Under the pieces are notes generated by a model, which did no database searches, was not told the origin of the DNA, and saw only the letters and a list, made by a program, of their open reading frames with translations. Shown here one piece after another: positions 47,475 through 62,892 of a stretch of DNA of 64,000 nucleotides. Position 1 is the stretch's first letter; each line of letters opens with the position of its first letter. Location: positions 2,170,001-2,234,000 of the forward strand of contig JAGTJL010000010.1 of assembly GCA_020746875.1 (NCBI GenBank), written 5' to 3'. Origin of the DNA: Rhexocercosporidium sp. MPI-PUGE-AT-0058. Its lineage: Eukaryota > Ascomycota > Leotiomycetes > Helotiales. A program made the position numbers and the translations under genes.

Positions 47475-50400
47475 GTAAGAGGCTTAAGCTACTCGCGTTA
47501 ACAAGTTAATTAGTATGATAGCTAGTGCTTTAGGTAAGCTAGTTCGGGAGGTTTTAGGCCTTTTACCTTTTAATAAATAAGTCATTCTTTTGTTTTTTAA
47601 GGCTTAAAAACCTTTACTTTTTAAGTATTTTTTTATATTTTAAAAATTAAAGCTTACGTTTGCCTTTAAATTAAAGTATCGTTAAGAATAATTAACTCTT
47701 TAAAATGCAATGATTTACACCCTCGAGCTTAATTAATCTTTAATAAGATAAAACTATAAATAAAAATTTATAAATAGAAATTTATAAAAGAGAATTTTAT
47801 AAAAGAATATATAATAATATAAATAAAGCGTTTTAATCAAAAAGTAAGCTTATTATATAATTACTTTAAGAATAAATGAAAAGTAAAGAATATATATAAT
47901 AAAAAACTACTTTAAAGCGAGTCTCTTAAAGAAGTTATTTTAGTTAAGTACGAATATTTATTAAGTTAATAAGAGTAATAAATGCTTTAAATTTCTGCCG
48001 AGAGAGGTTTTTAATAAGTCCGTTAGCTAATATATAACTTATAAGAAGATATTCTATTATAAAAGTATCTTTTTAAAACTCTTAGCGTAATTATATATTC
48101 TGAATATTAACGTAATATAACTTAATAGAAATACGCTAATTTTTACTAACGATTAATTAAATTATTTATTAATTATTATAGAAAATTATTTAAGCTACTC
48201 TTATATTAAGGCGTAATTTTTAAAAGAATCGCTAAAGTATTATAAGTTCCTTGTCGATGCGCTTAATTTTAAGAAGCTTTATTTATATTATAAACGTAAT
48301 AATTATATTTTATAAAGTTATTTTTTAAAAAATTAAACTTTTAAAAAGTATAAAAATACATTTATTAAAAAATCGCTTTATTTTAATATTATTTATAAAA
48401 GAAGCATTTAATATTATTATAAAATAAGAGTCGCGCAGCTTATAGCTATAAGTAATCGCTAAGAAACGAGTGCCGAAAAGATAACGAATTCTTTAGTTAA
48501 TTATAGCTAAATACTTTCGAAAAGAATTAATTAAAAAGTAAAAAAGCCTTAAAGTAATAAAAGCGACGTTTACGCGTAATATAATTATAATATAAAGTAT
48601 TAATTTAACTTTTTCTTAAAACTCCTTAATTTGAGCTAAAATAGCCTGTTTTTAATTCTTTAATAGCTCGACTTAAGATAATAATATACTTAGGCAATTT
48701 CTATTTATTAATTTAAATCGAAGAATAATCTTTTAAATATAAGTATTATATATTAAAGAAATAGTTTTCGCTAATCGATTTCTAATAATATAAACGCTTA
48801 AGAATTACTCCGCTTGCTCTTCTTTAATAAGTTTATATATTATATTTAAGTCGTTGATAATTAATTTGGCGTCTTTAAGAGCCGAAGTATAATAAAGCAC
48901 TTAAATATCGTCGATATAGAATATTATAAATATTATACGTTACTCGTTCATAAATATATAAGGCTCTTCTTTATAAGCGATTAACCTTAAAATTATTAAA
49001 ATATAAGTAAAGTTACCGTATTATAGCTCCGGTAAGTCCTTAAATCCGTAAAGTACGCGATTAACTTTTATTATTATTCCGTCTTATTTAAAACCGTCCG
49101 ATAAATAATAGCGTACGCGAGCACTTCTCTTACTTTATTTAACGTTAATAAAAGCATTTATTATATTAAATTAAATTATTTTTAAATTAAATTAAGCTAT
49201 AATAGCTATAGCGGTTCTAAAGGAGCGAGCAGTTAAAATAGCTATATATATTAACAAAATTAACGTTTTAAGCTATAAGTCTCTTCTTATAACGATTTAA
49301 AAGCAATAACGAGTTAAATACTTTAACGAATCGATTTTAGCGTAAAATACTTACTTTAAGGGAATTAATTATTTAATAATAAAGGTATATTTAACGATTC
49401 TTTAATAATTGCGCAACTTAAGGTTAGTGATTTTTTAATAGCGTCGGCTCGGAAGTATTTTCTTAACGAGTAATTCCTAAGGTCTTTTTAATTTAATAAG
49501 TCCTTAAGTATTTGCGATTAATAAATCTATAAAAGCTTAATTAATTATCGAATTTCGATATTTTTAAATATAAACGTTAATATAATAACGTAAACTACGC
49601 TCAGGTCTTTTCTGTCTTTTCGTATTAGTTCTTAATTAAGTCAGAAAGTCCTTAGAAAATCTTTTAAATATTCGCGGTTACTTAACGATTATAATAATTC
49701 TATAATTAACTCTTTAATAATTATTATATAAACGCTTTAATTCGGTTTTATTATCTTATTATTAATTCTAATCTTTCGACTTTTATTAATTATTTAATCT
49801 TTTATTCTTTTCTTTTTAAGAGGTTTAAGTAAGCCGGAATTTAATTTAATTAAAGCTGGAAGTAATAAGCGTCAACCTAATTCTCTGTCTTCTTTTAATT
49901 TTAATAATTGCGGATATTTCTTATACTTAATTATTTAAGGCTAATACTTTTTTTTAAATGCTTCCTGATGCTTAAAACCGCGCTCTCGGTCGTATAATCT
50001 TCTAAAGTAAATTATAATTTATAATATCGATTTTCGCTTAAGGCTTATATTATTTTAAAAGTTTAATATATTACGTAAAACACTTCTCTTAGTTGCGTTC
50101 TTAGACGATAATTATCTTGAAGTATTAGCTTGTTTTAAGATTTAATTAAAATACTTATAAGTAAAAAGTCTAGTACTTTTTCTTAATTAAATTACTCTTA
50201 AGTTTTTATTAACGAGCGGCTGAATAAAATTAAAAGTTGTTAAATTAATTAAAAGTAGCGTATTTACTTTTATTAATTTAGTTAAAAAGAAAGCAAATAG
50301 TTTTACTTCCGAGCTTAAAAGCTTAATCAGAGGTTTTAATACCCCCGAGCTTATAAGCTTATCGACTTTTATAGCGCTTATTACTTTACTTAATTATTTT

Positions 50401-53400
50401 CCGTTCGGAGTAATAAACGGTATTTTTAATATATTAAGTACGCTTAATCAGTTAATTATAATAAAACTAGCGTTTTAATCTTTTTCTTTTTCTTTTAATA
50501 TTTTTGCAAAATCTTTTAATATTAAGCGCGGCTGGCTTATCGCTTTTTTTATATTTAAAGAATTTAAATAAAAAAGGGTTTCGTTAAAAGTAATATTCCG
50601 AGTTATTATTATATATTATAATTAAAGTATTTAAATTTATAAATATTAAATGAAACGTATTTAATTAAGTAACTAAAATACGCTCGCGAGTTAATTTTAA
50701 AAACTTTTTTTTAGCGGAGAGCTTCTCGGTCTTTAATTATAAAGTAAGCTTTACAGCCGTACGCATATAAGTTGCTCTAATTAGGCCGTAAATCGATTAT
50801 TAGCTTTAGCGTAAGCTTAGAGTCGTAATACCGAAAATACTGCTTAAATTAAGCTTAAAATATTTTATTAAGATTCTTAAAGCTTTTATAAGTAGATAAA
50901 CGTATATTATAAAGAATAATTGCTGTTATTATGAATTCTATTTAAAACGCTTAGAATAAATTAGTAGAGAAGCGTATCTTAATTAATTTATCGATTATTT
51001 CTTTGCTTGCGCGCTTAGCTTCTTTATTAGGTTAGTATATATATAAGAAAGTAGATTTAATATTAGTATTTTCTTTTTATATTACTTTTTATACTTAGTT
51101 AATCTATTAATTCTTATAATTAAAGTATTATTATTTCGGCATATTTTATAAATTAAAAGCCCGAATTAGCATCTCGTTTACGCCTTAAATAATTTAAGAG
51201 TATTTAAGACGGCGATTAACTTTTTAGTTTTTAAAAGCTGCTTATAAAATTTCTTATTATATTCGTTTTTAATTAATAGAAACTAATTGTTTCTATTAAA
51301 TCTTATTAAAAAGTTGAATAAATCCTAAGAAATATAATAAAAAAGATAAGTAATTATTCTTTTTAATTAATAACGACTTATTACTTATTATATTATAGCT
51401 ACCATATAATACTCACATTTTAATCGAGTTAAGCTTTAAATTTCGATATTACGCGTATTTTTCATTAAGTTTTTTAAAGCTTCTTTTCTTAAGTAACTTA
51501 CGCGTAGATATTATAAATAAGCGTTATCGACTCGTAATTTAAAATATCGTTTACTCAATTAAAAGCTTTAATAAATACTTTTCTTTAGCGTTAGAAATAT
51601 TAAAAGGCTATAATTTAAGCGAATTAAAATATAGCGAGTAATTAAAGAAACCGAAGTATAATTAAAAAGCTTATATTTAAAAAAAGCTAAGTTAAATTAT
51701 CGTTATAATTACTTTAAAACTAGATTATCTTTAGTTATTTTTATATATAAAATGCAATTTAAATTATTATATTAAACTCTTACTTATAAAAGATAAACTT
51801 TTAAAATAATCTTAATACTAAAGCTTTTAATAATAACGACGTTTAAGAGAGTTAAATCGCTTGTATTCGGTTTATTAAGGCTGTAAAGAATATTTTTAAA
51901 GACTTGAATACCGCGGCTGTTAATTATTAAGCTTGACGTTTCGGTTTTAACGCTATTATTTATAATAATTTAATAAAGCTTTCGGGGACGAGGAGAGCTT
52001 CTGAATTTATTAAATAAATAATAGTTCCGTTATTAAGCAAAGTATTCTCCGCGAGCGGATAGCGATTTATATTTATAATAACGTATATTCCCGTAATAAT
52101 AAGAGTTTTGTCGAGAAATTCAAAGCTTATAAGGCAAGCTTAAACGTTTTTAAAATATCTTACTTTTATTAAAGTAATTAATTTTAGAATTATAAGAGCT
52201 ATTAGTGCTTAAGTAAAAAAAGAATTATTAAAAAGCGATTTAAAAGCTAGTTGCGCTATTAATAATATATTTTTATTAAATTTAGCGATTTCTCGGCGGA
52301 AGTTAAGGAAATCGCTTTTTAATCGGAGTCGAATCTCTTTAATTTCTTTTATTAATAATAAATTCTTAAAATTACTTGCCGTCGAGTCGTTATAATAATA
52401 CCGAAATTTATAATAATTAATAGCCTTATAGTAGTAAAAGTAATACTTATACGGGCAAGTATTTACTCGCATGTTTAGCGAATAATTTCGTTAAATCGAT
52501 AGAGTTGCGGGAATATTTAATTTTTCTTTAAGAATAATATATAAGCTTATTTTCTTTTATTATTTAAAAGCTATAAGTAATTTCTTATTAAAAATAAATA
52601 ATTAATTTACGTAATTAAATAAAAAATACTAGTTTATTACTCCGAGAGTATTATCTCTTAATAATTCAGAGTGCTGTTCGCGCGCTTATTCCGGTGTAAA
52701 CTTCTCTTATATCGCCTTAATAAAGTTAAGTATTATTAACGGTCCTTTAACGTTTAATAAGTCGTATAAAAGAGTATTTTAATAAGTCGTTTTTTATTTT
52801 TAAAATTATTTTTTAAAATTAACTTACTTTATCTTAATAATAGCGAGCTTCTTTTTATAAGTAAATTATATTAGTATACGAGTACTTATTTCCGAAAGGG
52901 CGTAATTTCTTTTAATAATTTAAAAGAATAATTAAAAAGTCTATAACTTTAATTAAAAGTCTTCGTTTATTATCTTAGTTAAAAAAATTTTTATACGAGT
53001 TTATTTGTTTTTATATTTTTTAATTACTTTTTAATAAATAAAAAGATTAATTATCTCTTAAATCTACTTATAAGCTGCTTTATAAGCTCGAACCTTTTCT
53101 GTTTATTATACGAGTTTTCTTACGTATTCTCTTATACAATTAATATATATTAAAGTTATATTCTTAATTATAGCTTTTATTAATAATAATACGCTCGGCT
53201 TAAAGCTTTTCTTTATAAAGTCGCGAGTATTTTCGTTTTATTTCGCTTAAGCTTAGAAGTTATATTTAATAACTTTTTTATCTTATTATATTTTTAAATC
53301 GTTTAATAATAAAAGTTTCGATTCGGTGTCGAAAAAGTTAAAAGTAATTAATAACGTAAGATTTATTGAATTTTATATTTTATAAAAAATATAAAAGAAT

Positions 53401-53955
53401 ATAAATGCTTAATATTAAGAAGTCTAAGTACGCTTATTATAATTAAAAAGAGTTTAATTATTTAAAGAAAAAGCTAAAATTAAGTTTATTATAATAAAGG
53501 AATTGCTCTCGTAAGCTCCGAGTATTTAATAAAAGAAAAAGAACTAAAGAAATATTAAATTTAATTGCTCGGCTTTTATATTCGTTTAAAATAAAATAAA
53601 AGAATTAATAAAAAACAACGACATAAATTACATTTTATAATAAAATAAAAAACTTTATAACGTATAATAAATACTCTTTACTTATAAATTTACTTTACAG
53701 ATTTTATTTAAATTAATAACGTATAAAAGGAAGAATATTAATTTAATAACTTTATTAATGAGGCTTATAATTATAATATAAAAGTGGATTAAAGCATTGC
53801 GAGTAGTTATAATTAAATTAAAATAATTAATTATTCTTTTAAAAGTTTTAAAAATCAGGAGAAAACAATTATTCTCTTAAAGGCGGTTTATAGTAGCAGA
53901 ACTTAATTAGGTCACGTGCAGTGCTAAAGGAGTAGCTGCCCGTGCTTATACGATA
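47475..53955 (-). mobile_element. Copia-B3, truncated copy on the minus strand
   Basis: Colinear on the minus strand with Copia-B1/B2 from the 5' LTR (53955-53772) through gag (zinc-finger block near 52440, on a 52472-52209 frame), integrase and RT (IDDI box around 48900-48920) to the RNase H end. It breaks off at the R variant in the early post-pol region (AAGCCTCTTAC, equivalent to 30490-30502). The antisense gene and 3' LTR are missing. RIP is extensive but the RT box keeps both Asp. Confidence 0.85.
53772..53955 (-). repeat. Copia-B3 5' LTR
   Basis: 184 bp. On the minus strand it starts TATCGTATAAGCACGGGCAG and ends TATATTATA before the ATTATAAGCC post-LTR sequence. It matches the other Copia-B LTRs. 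Confidence 0.85.
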
Positions 53956-54428
53956 TAATTATTAATAGCAAGTAATTTTTTATACTTTTACTTTTAAGAA
54001 ATATATACTAAATCTTTAAGCGTAAAATATTATAATAATAAAAAAATAAAACTTCGAATTCGGAAATCGTATCGCTTATTTTTTACGAAAAAGAAGTAAA
54101 AGAAAATTAAAAGATATTTATATCCGAAATAAATAAAGAAGAAAAGAAAAAAAAGATTAAATTAATTACTAAAAGTTAATAAGTAAACTAAAAAGTAGAT
54201 AATTTTTAACGACGTAATCGGCTTATTTTTATGAAAATATAAATATTTAATTTTCTACTTTTAATAAAAAGTAATAATATTTAACTCGTAAGTCAAATTA
54301 TAATAAATAATATATATCTTCGTATATAAGTTCGGCTGTAATTAGCGCTATTTTTATAAGAATAATATAAAATTATTAAAAATCCTAAGTCTTATAATAT
54401 CGGAATTTTATTATATAAAATATTATAT
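53956..54428. other. Unclassified RIPed DNA between Copia-B3 and LTR-X
   Basis: 473 bp of very AT-rich sequence with no frame above chance and no repeat match that I can see in the window. It is probably target DNA into which Copia-B3 inserted. Confidence 0.4.
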
Positions 54429-54701
54429 TATAAAAGGGAAAATATTAAGCATATAATAAGAAAGTAGCAAAATAAGTGCCGGAAAGTAAACGTACGAAAT
54501 ACTTATTTAACGAATATTAACAATATTATATATCTAAGGAATATAATTTATTAAAGGAAGAGAGAGGTATAATTTGAATAAGAAGGAAAATTTATAATAA
54601 TAAAAATCGTTATTATCCTTAAAGGATATTGCCTTAAAAGCTATTTTAAATACAGCAAATAGCAGCCCAATCACGTGATAAATAGACTTCTGAGGTCAAC
54701 C
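54429..54701 (+). repeat. LTR-X, second copy
   Basis: 273 bp, TATAAAAGGG (RIPed form of TGTGGAGGGG) to the palindromic end TGAGGTCAACCTCA. Inverted relative to 46738-47013. The sequence following it (TCATAATATACGACCG) occupies the primer-binding position, so it could be the 5' LTR of a decayed element running to the right. Flanking pentamers do not match. Confidence 0.6.
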
Positions 54702-56652
<1,951 letters not shown>

Positions 56653-56688
56653 CAGGCGGTTTATTAAAAGGAAAGATAAGAGCGCTTC

Positions 56689-56828
56689 TGTCATGTGTTT
56701 ATCACGTGGGGCTATTCTCTTCATTGGTATATGTACCAAGTAGAGCGTATTCTGCCTTAAGGCCGAATACTGTAGTCTTTTGACTCCGATGGCGTACTGG
56801 TGTGAGCTCTACTCTTAGCCACGTTACA
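56689..56828. repeat. 140-bp solo LTR-like element with 5-bp duplication
   Basis: Starts TGTCATGTGTTTATCACGTG and ends GCCACGTTACA, flanked by gcttc on both sides (56684-56688, 56829-56833). It has ordinary base composition within RIPed surroundings. It is not homologous to the 166-bp or 202-bp LTRs. No internal region is attached. Confidence 0.78.
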
Positions 56829-56833
56829 GCTTC

Positions 56834-58988
56834 GATCTTTCTCTTATTATAATAAGTATTAAAGCGAAGCGTATTTTTAATTAAAGTTTATATAAAATTA
56901 TTTTTAATATTAAAAGTTATAAATTTATAAAGCGGAATTTTAATTAGCATTTCTGCTTGTAATTAATTAATTATATATTATAAATATATTATTTATTCTT
57001 GCTGCGTAATAACGAGGTCTTATATATTACGTAGCTTTTATTATAACGTATCTTTTTCTTTAATATTCCTTCTGGAAGTATTTATATTACTTTTAAGTAT
57101 ATCTTATATATTATTTAATATTATCGTTATAAGAAAGCCGGGGAGAAGAACGGAAGAAGAAGTAGAAGATATATCTGCGTTTTTAGTAAATAATTAATTT
57201 ATAAGAAGAGAAGGTTAAGTTTTTAATTTAATTTTGATTCGTTTAATAAAAGGAAGAAGTTCGGAAAATAAAATTTAATTAATTCTTCGGGTTTATGCCG
57301 AAGAAAAGGAAAAAGGCGAAAGCTTTAGTATTTTCGTAATTAGTATTAGTTTATTTAATACTATTCGTTAAGTTATATTTAATATAAGCTTTTTCTGTAT
57401 TAAGCTAATATCGTAATAATTACTTATAAAAGAATTCGAGAGGTAGGATATTTATTATCTTTTTAGACGAGTTAATAAAAAAAATTATAAATAATATAAT
57501 ACTTATTTTATAAAAGACGGCAATTACGTGTGATTAGCGATTTATATTTTATAATAAGAATATGAAGATATTAAGTGTTTTTTAGAATTTATAATTACAA
57601 AAGAAAAAAGATATAAAAAGAAATAAATTATATATAAAAGTAAATTCCGTAAAGGCTCGTCTAATCTCGGTATCTTCTTAATTAAGAAGTGAATAGCCGA
57701 GACTAGAAATGAGGCTCTAAAAGCTTTAAACCGCTATAATAGCCTTCTCGGCCTCGCACGTTAGACGCTCTTTTACTTTTAGCTTATTCTTTGCTTTTTC
57801 GAGGGTATTTTAATTCTTAATAAACGGCATTTTAATATTATATCTTTTATTAACTTTAATATACTCTGAGCAACGACTCGACTCGGAAAATATTACGCAC
57901 GTCTTATTATTTTAAGTATAAAACGTATAAAGTATTATCTCGAAACTGTTCTTTTCGATTTTATAAAATAAAATAAAATATTTTCTTTTTCTTTTAAAAT
58001 ATATTATATCTTTTTCTTTAATATATATTTATTTAAATATAATAAAAAAAAAGAATAATTATAAAATATATATAATATTTCCTTAAGTTATTTAAGCGTA
58101 AAGATTACGTTAAATTAAAAAAAAGATAATATTACGAACGCTTTACGTCTTATAATATATGACCTCGAGATAACGTAATATTTAAAATTATAAGCTTAAA
58201 AAAGCAAGAGTTTTAAAGAAAAAATATTAAAAAAGTATTACTTAAGAGACTTTAATACTTAAGATTTTATAAGTTATATATTATATAATTATTATTATTA
58301 ATAAATACTCGAAAAGTAAATAAACTTTTAAATTACGTAATATTTTATAATTATTTAATTTTACGTATTATTTAATATTTTAATTATTTTATTATACGTA
58401 TTAAACGTCCTTTATGAATTCCGTATTTTATTTTTTAATTTATTTATAGCTTTCTTTAAAGCCTTTTTCTTTATAGAGTATATTTGTGCCGTAATAATTA
58501 ATTGCTTTATAAGATAGGTAATTTCTTATTCGTAGGCCTTTATAAAAGCTTTATTATAATCTAATTTAATAATATATTTAAAGTAATAATTTGCAATTAG
58601 TTATTCTTTAATAAGTAAAAGAAAGACGTAATTCTCTTATTAAGGTTTTCTTACTTTAGATTAAGTAAGAATTATAGTTTTATTAAAAGTAAAGTTATAT
58701 AAGAGTTTTAATTAAAAATTTATTTATAAGGAAATATAATTTATATTTAAAATCCTTAGTAATGCGATCTGACTGACGCGGAATACTCGCTTTCGCGGGA
58801 CACTCGCTTTCCCCGATTATAAGCGAGTCTCCGAGTATATAAGAAGTGAACCGGCTATTACGCGAGAAGGAATTTATATTAGAATTATCTTATTATTCCG
58901 CAAAAGTAATTCTTATATATTTTAATACTTATAATAATTAAGAATTAATTATTACGTGCGATTTTATTAAAAAGTTAACTTACTTTTA
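56834..58988. other. Unclassified RIPed DNA with one GC-richer promoter-like patch
   Basis: No recognisable coding motif. A GC-richer patch at 58760-58880 contains direct and inverted copies of ACTCGCTTTC and a TATA-like GAGTATATAAGAAG, as in the promoter part of an LTR, but I could not find its ends or a partner. A second milder patch lies at 57650-57770. Confidence 0.35.
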
Positions 58989-59408
58989 TAAGATTATATT
59001 AAGCCTCGGCTAAACTCGCTTAATAATATAAGATTATATTAAGCATACCTTTCCATAACTCAACTACCTTTGCATAAAGCTCCGGCTTCGCATAAAGCCT
59101 CGGCTTCCGTGCTTTGAACCTCGGAAGCTTTAAGCTTCCAGTAAAGGGTTATTCAGGGCTAAAACAGTGGCTTCATTAAGCCTTAAGCTTCCGTGTTTTA
59201 AACCTCGGAAGCTCTGGTAATATAAAGCTAGTCTTAATACAAAACTAGTTTTAATATAAAGCTAATAACCGATGCGAGAGCAAATAGCCGATGCGAGAGC
59301 AAATAGCCGATGCGAGAGCTAAATAGCTTGGCGCCTAAAAGTAGTTATATAGACCTAGTTTCCCCCGAAGTAATGGAATCATCATTCACACCAAATCTCT
59401 TCTTTTCA
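58989..59408 (-). repeat. R repeat, copy 5, with perfect target duplication
   Basis: 420 bp. On the minus strand it runs TGAAAAGAAGAG to TAATATAATCTTA. Plus-strand flanks are actttta (58982-58988) and actttta (59409-59415). Full-length form with the duplicated tail unit. Confidence 0.9.
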
Positions 59409-62400
59409 ACTTTTATTAATAAATTTAAGAATATACGCTTATTTAAGTTATTTACTTGCTTTTTCTTAAAATTTATAATTATATTTGCTTTAGATTTTTG
59501 TTTGCCGTGAATCGCTATAATATTAATTACTTTTTAAATATAAAACGCTTAAATACGATTTGTGTCGGAAAGCGGGTATAAAGATCGGAATCATAGGGAA
59601 ATAAAAGATTAGTTAACTTTTCGAGAACAGAGCTTTTCTTATTTAATTAATCGCTAATTATAATAAGTTAATTAAAAGTCAGATTAAAGCTTAAATTAAT
59701 AAAATCATAAAAGCTTACGTATAATAATAATATATATTAGTTTAGCTTAAGAGAATATAGCGTATTAATCTTCTGTAATCTTATTTGATCTTCTGCTAAT
59801 ATAATAGAAATAGCGGATTAAAAGGCTTTTAAGGCACGATCTTAAACGGCGGCTAATAATAAATATGTAATATTTATTAAAGTCAAAAAAACGGTAACGA
59901 CTTTAATAGTATTTTAGTCGATACTTATAAATTTAATAAATAATATTATAAATAAGTGAAAGCTATAATTTATTTCGTAAAGTAAAATAACTTTAATTAA
60001 TAGTTAATAAATATTAAGCGTAAGACGGTTTAAGTAGTTAATAAATGATAACGATAGTATAATATAAGTTTAAATAGCGGCACTTATCCGTTTGGTCGAT
60101 TACGTTATATTTAAGAAGTTGGAAGTAAAATAGAATTATAGCGCTCGTTTTATTAATTAAAATATATATTTCCTTAGGAATATTATATTATTAATAATAT
60201 GAGAATAAGCGAGCTAATTAGAATAAAGAAGCGTAGTAAGTAAGGATACGTGATTAAAGAGAGAGAATTGCTTTGCTTACTTGCTTGCTTAAAGAGCTAG
60301 AAGAGCTCTTCGGTAGTTATATATAAAATAATAGCTTCTCTAGAAGCTTTTACGATTACGTAATTAATTACGTAGCTTATACGAGCTACGTAATTGAATA
60401 CGAGCGTAATTTCCCGGAATACGAAGGTAATTTCCGGGCCGCGTAAGCAGTGGAAACTCCTTCGGCTGTTCTAGGGTAGAATCGGCACGAGTTACCGAAG
60501 TGAAATCCAACATTATAATCTTCTTTAAATCCTTTCTTTTAATACGCTTAAGTAACGTAGCGGTTCTAGAGTAGTAAGAGCTTAAGTTCTCGGACTCTCT
60601 TTAAAGTAAATTAGAAACTTTAGTTATTATATTTAATTCTTTTATTAAAGTATTATCATTTAGGTATTAGATTTTGAGTTATTTAATAACTTTAGTTTTA
60701 TAATCTTTAATAACTGTAGCTCGGTTAGCTATAATTGCTTTTATTTTTAAGTTAGAACGGAAACGTCTTAAAACTTTATTACTTAATGAAATAGAGATAG
60801 CTTTAAGGTAAGTTAAGGCTAAAAGAAATATTTAATCGTTAACTTTAAAGTTATAGTTTAAGCGGTTTAATTATAGTTTAGTTGGCATCTCGCCGTTATA
60901 ATCTCTGTATCAGTTAAACCGGGGCATCTTTATAAGAGCCATTATAAGAGGTACTATAATAGCCTTTGGGATAGTTGAGCTCGATGAACCTAAAATATAT
61001 ACGACTTTTTAAATTAACTCTTAGGTTAATTTTAAGTATTTTAAATTTACTTCCGACGTATTCGGGTTTTCTTGAGTTTGGTTAAGGCTTAGTTGGGCTT
61101 CAGAATTTAATCTCTGGAGCTTAGAATTCTGCTGTTTAGCTTTTAAGTTAAATAAATTTAAAAAGTTAATATAATTTACTAGGTTGGCTAAACCGCTTAA
61201 TTAAACTAGAAGTTATTAAATTATAAATAATTTAACTTATCATTCTTTAAGTATTTTAGACTTGTCTGATTTTAAAGTAATAGTTTATTAAGTTATTAAT
61301 ACTGTTAACTTAAATAGCTATAAGTCTTTTATATTAATATAAGCTTACGCTAATGCGCTTAGGTTTATTTATATCTGCTTTACTAGTCTTTAAAACTCTA
61401 GACTAGCTTTATTAAGGATAATAGGCTTAAGTATATAGCTATCCGGAGGTAGTGCGGATCTCGATGAGTTAAAGAAGTAATAGATTTTAAATGCTTAATA
61501 TTATTATAATTATAATGTGGCTTTAGCTTTTAATTTTATTAGGCTTAGGGAAGATTGAATGCGTATAACTCTTCGTTAGTTTAATTACTTGAGGCTTACT
61601 ATAAAGATAACTAGAAATATTTAGGTTTAATAAAATAGAAAGCTAGATATTTTTTGAGTTAATTAAATGTCTTCTTAGTTCTCTTATAAATAATAATTAA
61701 TAATTAAATCCTTTTGTTAGAGCTTAATATAGCTTTAATAGGTTAGGTTAGGACTTTTTTCTTTTATAATAAAAGTAGTAATATTATCCGCTTTGCATTC
61801 GGTGCCTTCCTTTTGCGTTTTAATATTAAAAATTAATTTTAGAAATATTAACGCTTTTAAGTTCTCAGACTTATAGAAGGTTCTTGAGGGTGCTTTTTCG
61901 TTTTAGATACGGTTTGAAATAGTCTAGATAATAATTGATTAAAATCCTTTAAAATAATAATAGCTTGCGCCGTAAGGATCGATGTCGCGAAGTAAGGGTG
62001 GCTTTATGCGCCTAGGGGAAAGATTTATAGATTTATTATAATTATTATTAAGGTATAGATTTAAACTAATTAAAAAATAAGAGTAAAGGAAGAGACTTGA
62101 ATTTATATAAAGATTCTTGCGCTTCTTACGTAAGTTACTAAAATAAACGTTGATTTTAAAGAGGTAGAAAAGTTGTTGTATTAATTAAGAATGCAAAGGC
62201 TACCCCTTAGAGTAAGAGCTCTAAGAGCTGGTCCGTGCGCTAACTAACCCTTTTGCGTATAGCCTTATTATAATATCTTATCTCAGAACAGCAAAGTCCG
62301 TATGCCGTTGGAAGAGCAAATTAGAAGATTAATAAATACTATTAATTAATAGCATAATAAAGCCTTAGCAAAATTCGGACAGGGAAGGATATAAGGATAA

Positions 62401-62643
62401 AACCTTATTTACGCTAAGCGAGGCAATATTAAAATTCGAGGCTTTATTGAAATTCGAGGCTTTTAAATAAGAATATCCGAGGGCTTATAAACGCGCTGGC
62501 TTTTTATGCTGCTTTTATGAATTTTTAGTTTAAGCAGTTATTTTAAATATATACTTTCCGTCGAACAGTAAATAAGAATGCAGCGCTATTTAAGATTAAT
62601 TAACTATAGTTCTTATTAGCTTTCCCTTCTTTAGGGTCTTAAA
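59409..62643. other. Unclassified RIPed repeat DNA
   Basis: Contains a GC-richer stretch at 60236-60510 (GAGCTAGAAGAGCTCTTCGG, TATATATAAAAT, ending GAAATCCAACA) that resembles an LTR end, a minus-strand open-looking segment (see 60520-60985) and a plus-strand patch near 62150-62330. I cannot assign a transposon class: no RT, integrase or DDE motif was found. Confidence 0.35.
60520..60985 (-). pseudogene. Unassigned coding remnant
   Basis: The minus strand reads about 150 residues with stops only where a Gln codon could have been hit, for example IPKAIIVPLIMALIKMPRF, then YRDYNGEMPTKL and LSNKVLRRFRSNLKIKAII. It looks like RIPed coding sequence rather than random AT-rich DNA. I do not recognise the family; retrotransposon gag is one possibility. 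Confidence 0.3.
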
Positions 62644-62892
62644 TGAAAAGAAGAGATTTTGGTGTGAATGATGATTCCATTACTTCGGGGGAAACTAGGT
62701 CTATATAACTACTTTTAGGCGCCAAGCTATTTAGCTCTCGCATCGGCTATTTGCTCTCGCATCGGTTATTAGCTTTATATTAAAACTAGTTTTGTATTAA
62801 GACTAGCTTTATATTACCAGAGCTTCCGAGGTTTAAAACACGGAAGCTTAAGGCTTGATGAAGCCACTGTTTTAGCCCTGAATAACCCTTTA
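62644..62892 (+). repeat. R repeat, copy 6, cut by a pogo-type insertion
   Basis: First 249 bp of R (TGAAAAGAAGAG to GAATAACCCTTTA). The sequence then changes abruptly at a TA dinucleotide to the transposon starting at 62893. The remaining half of R is expected beyond the right edge of the window. Confidence 0.85.
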
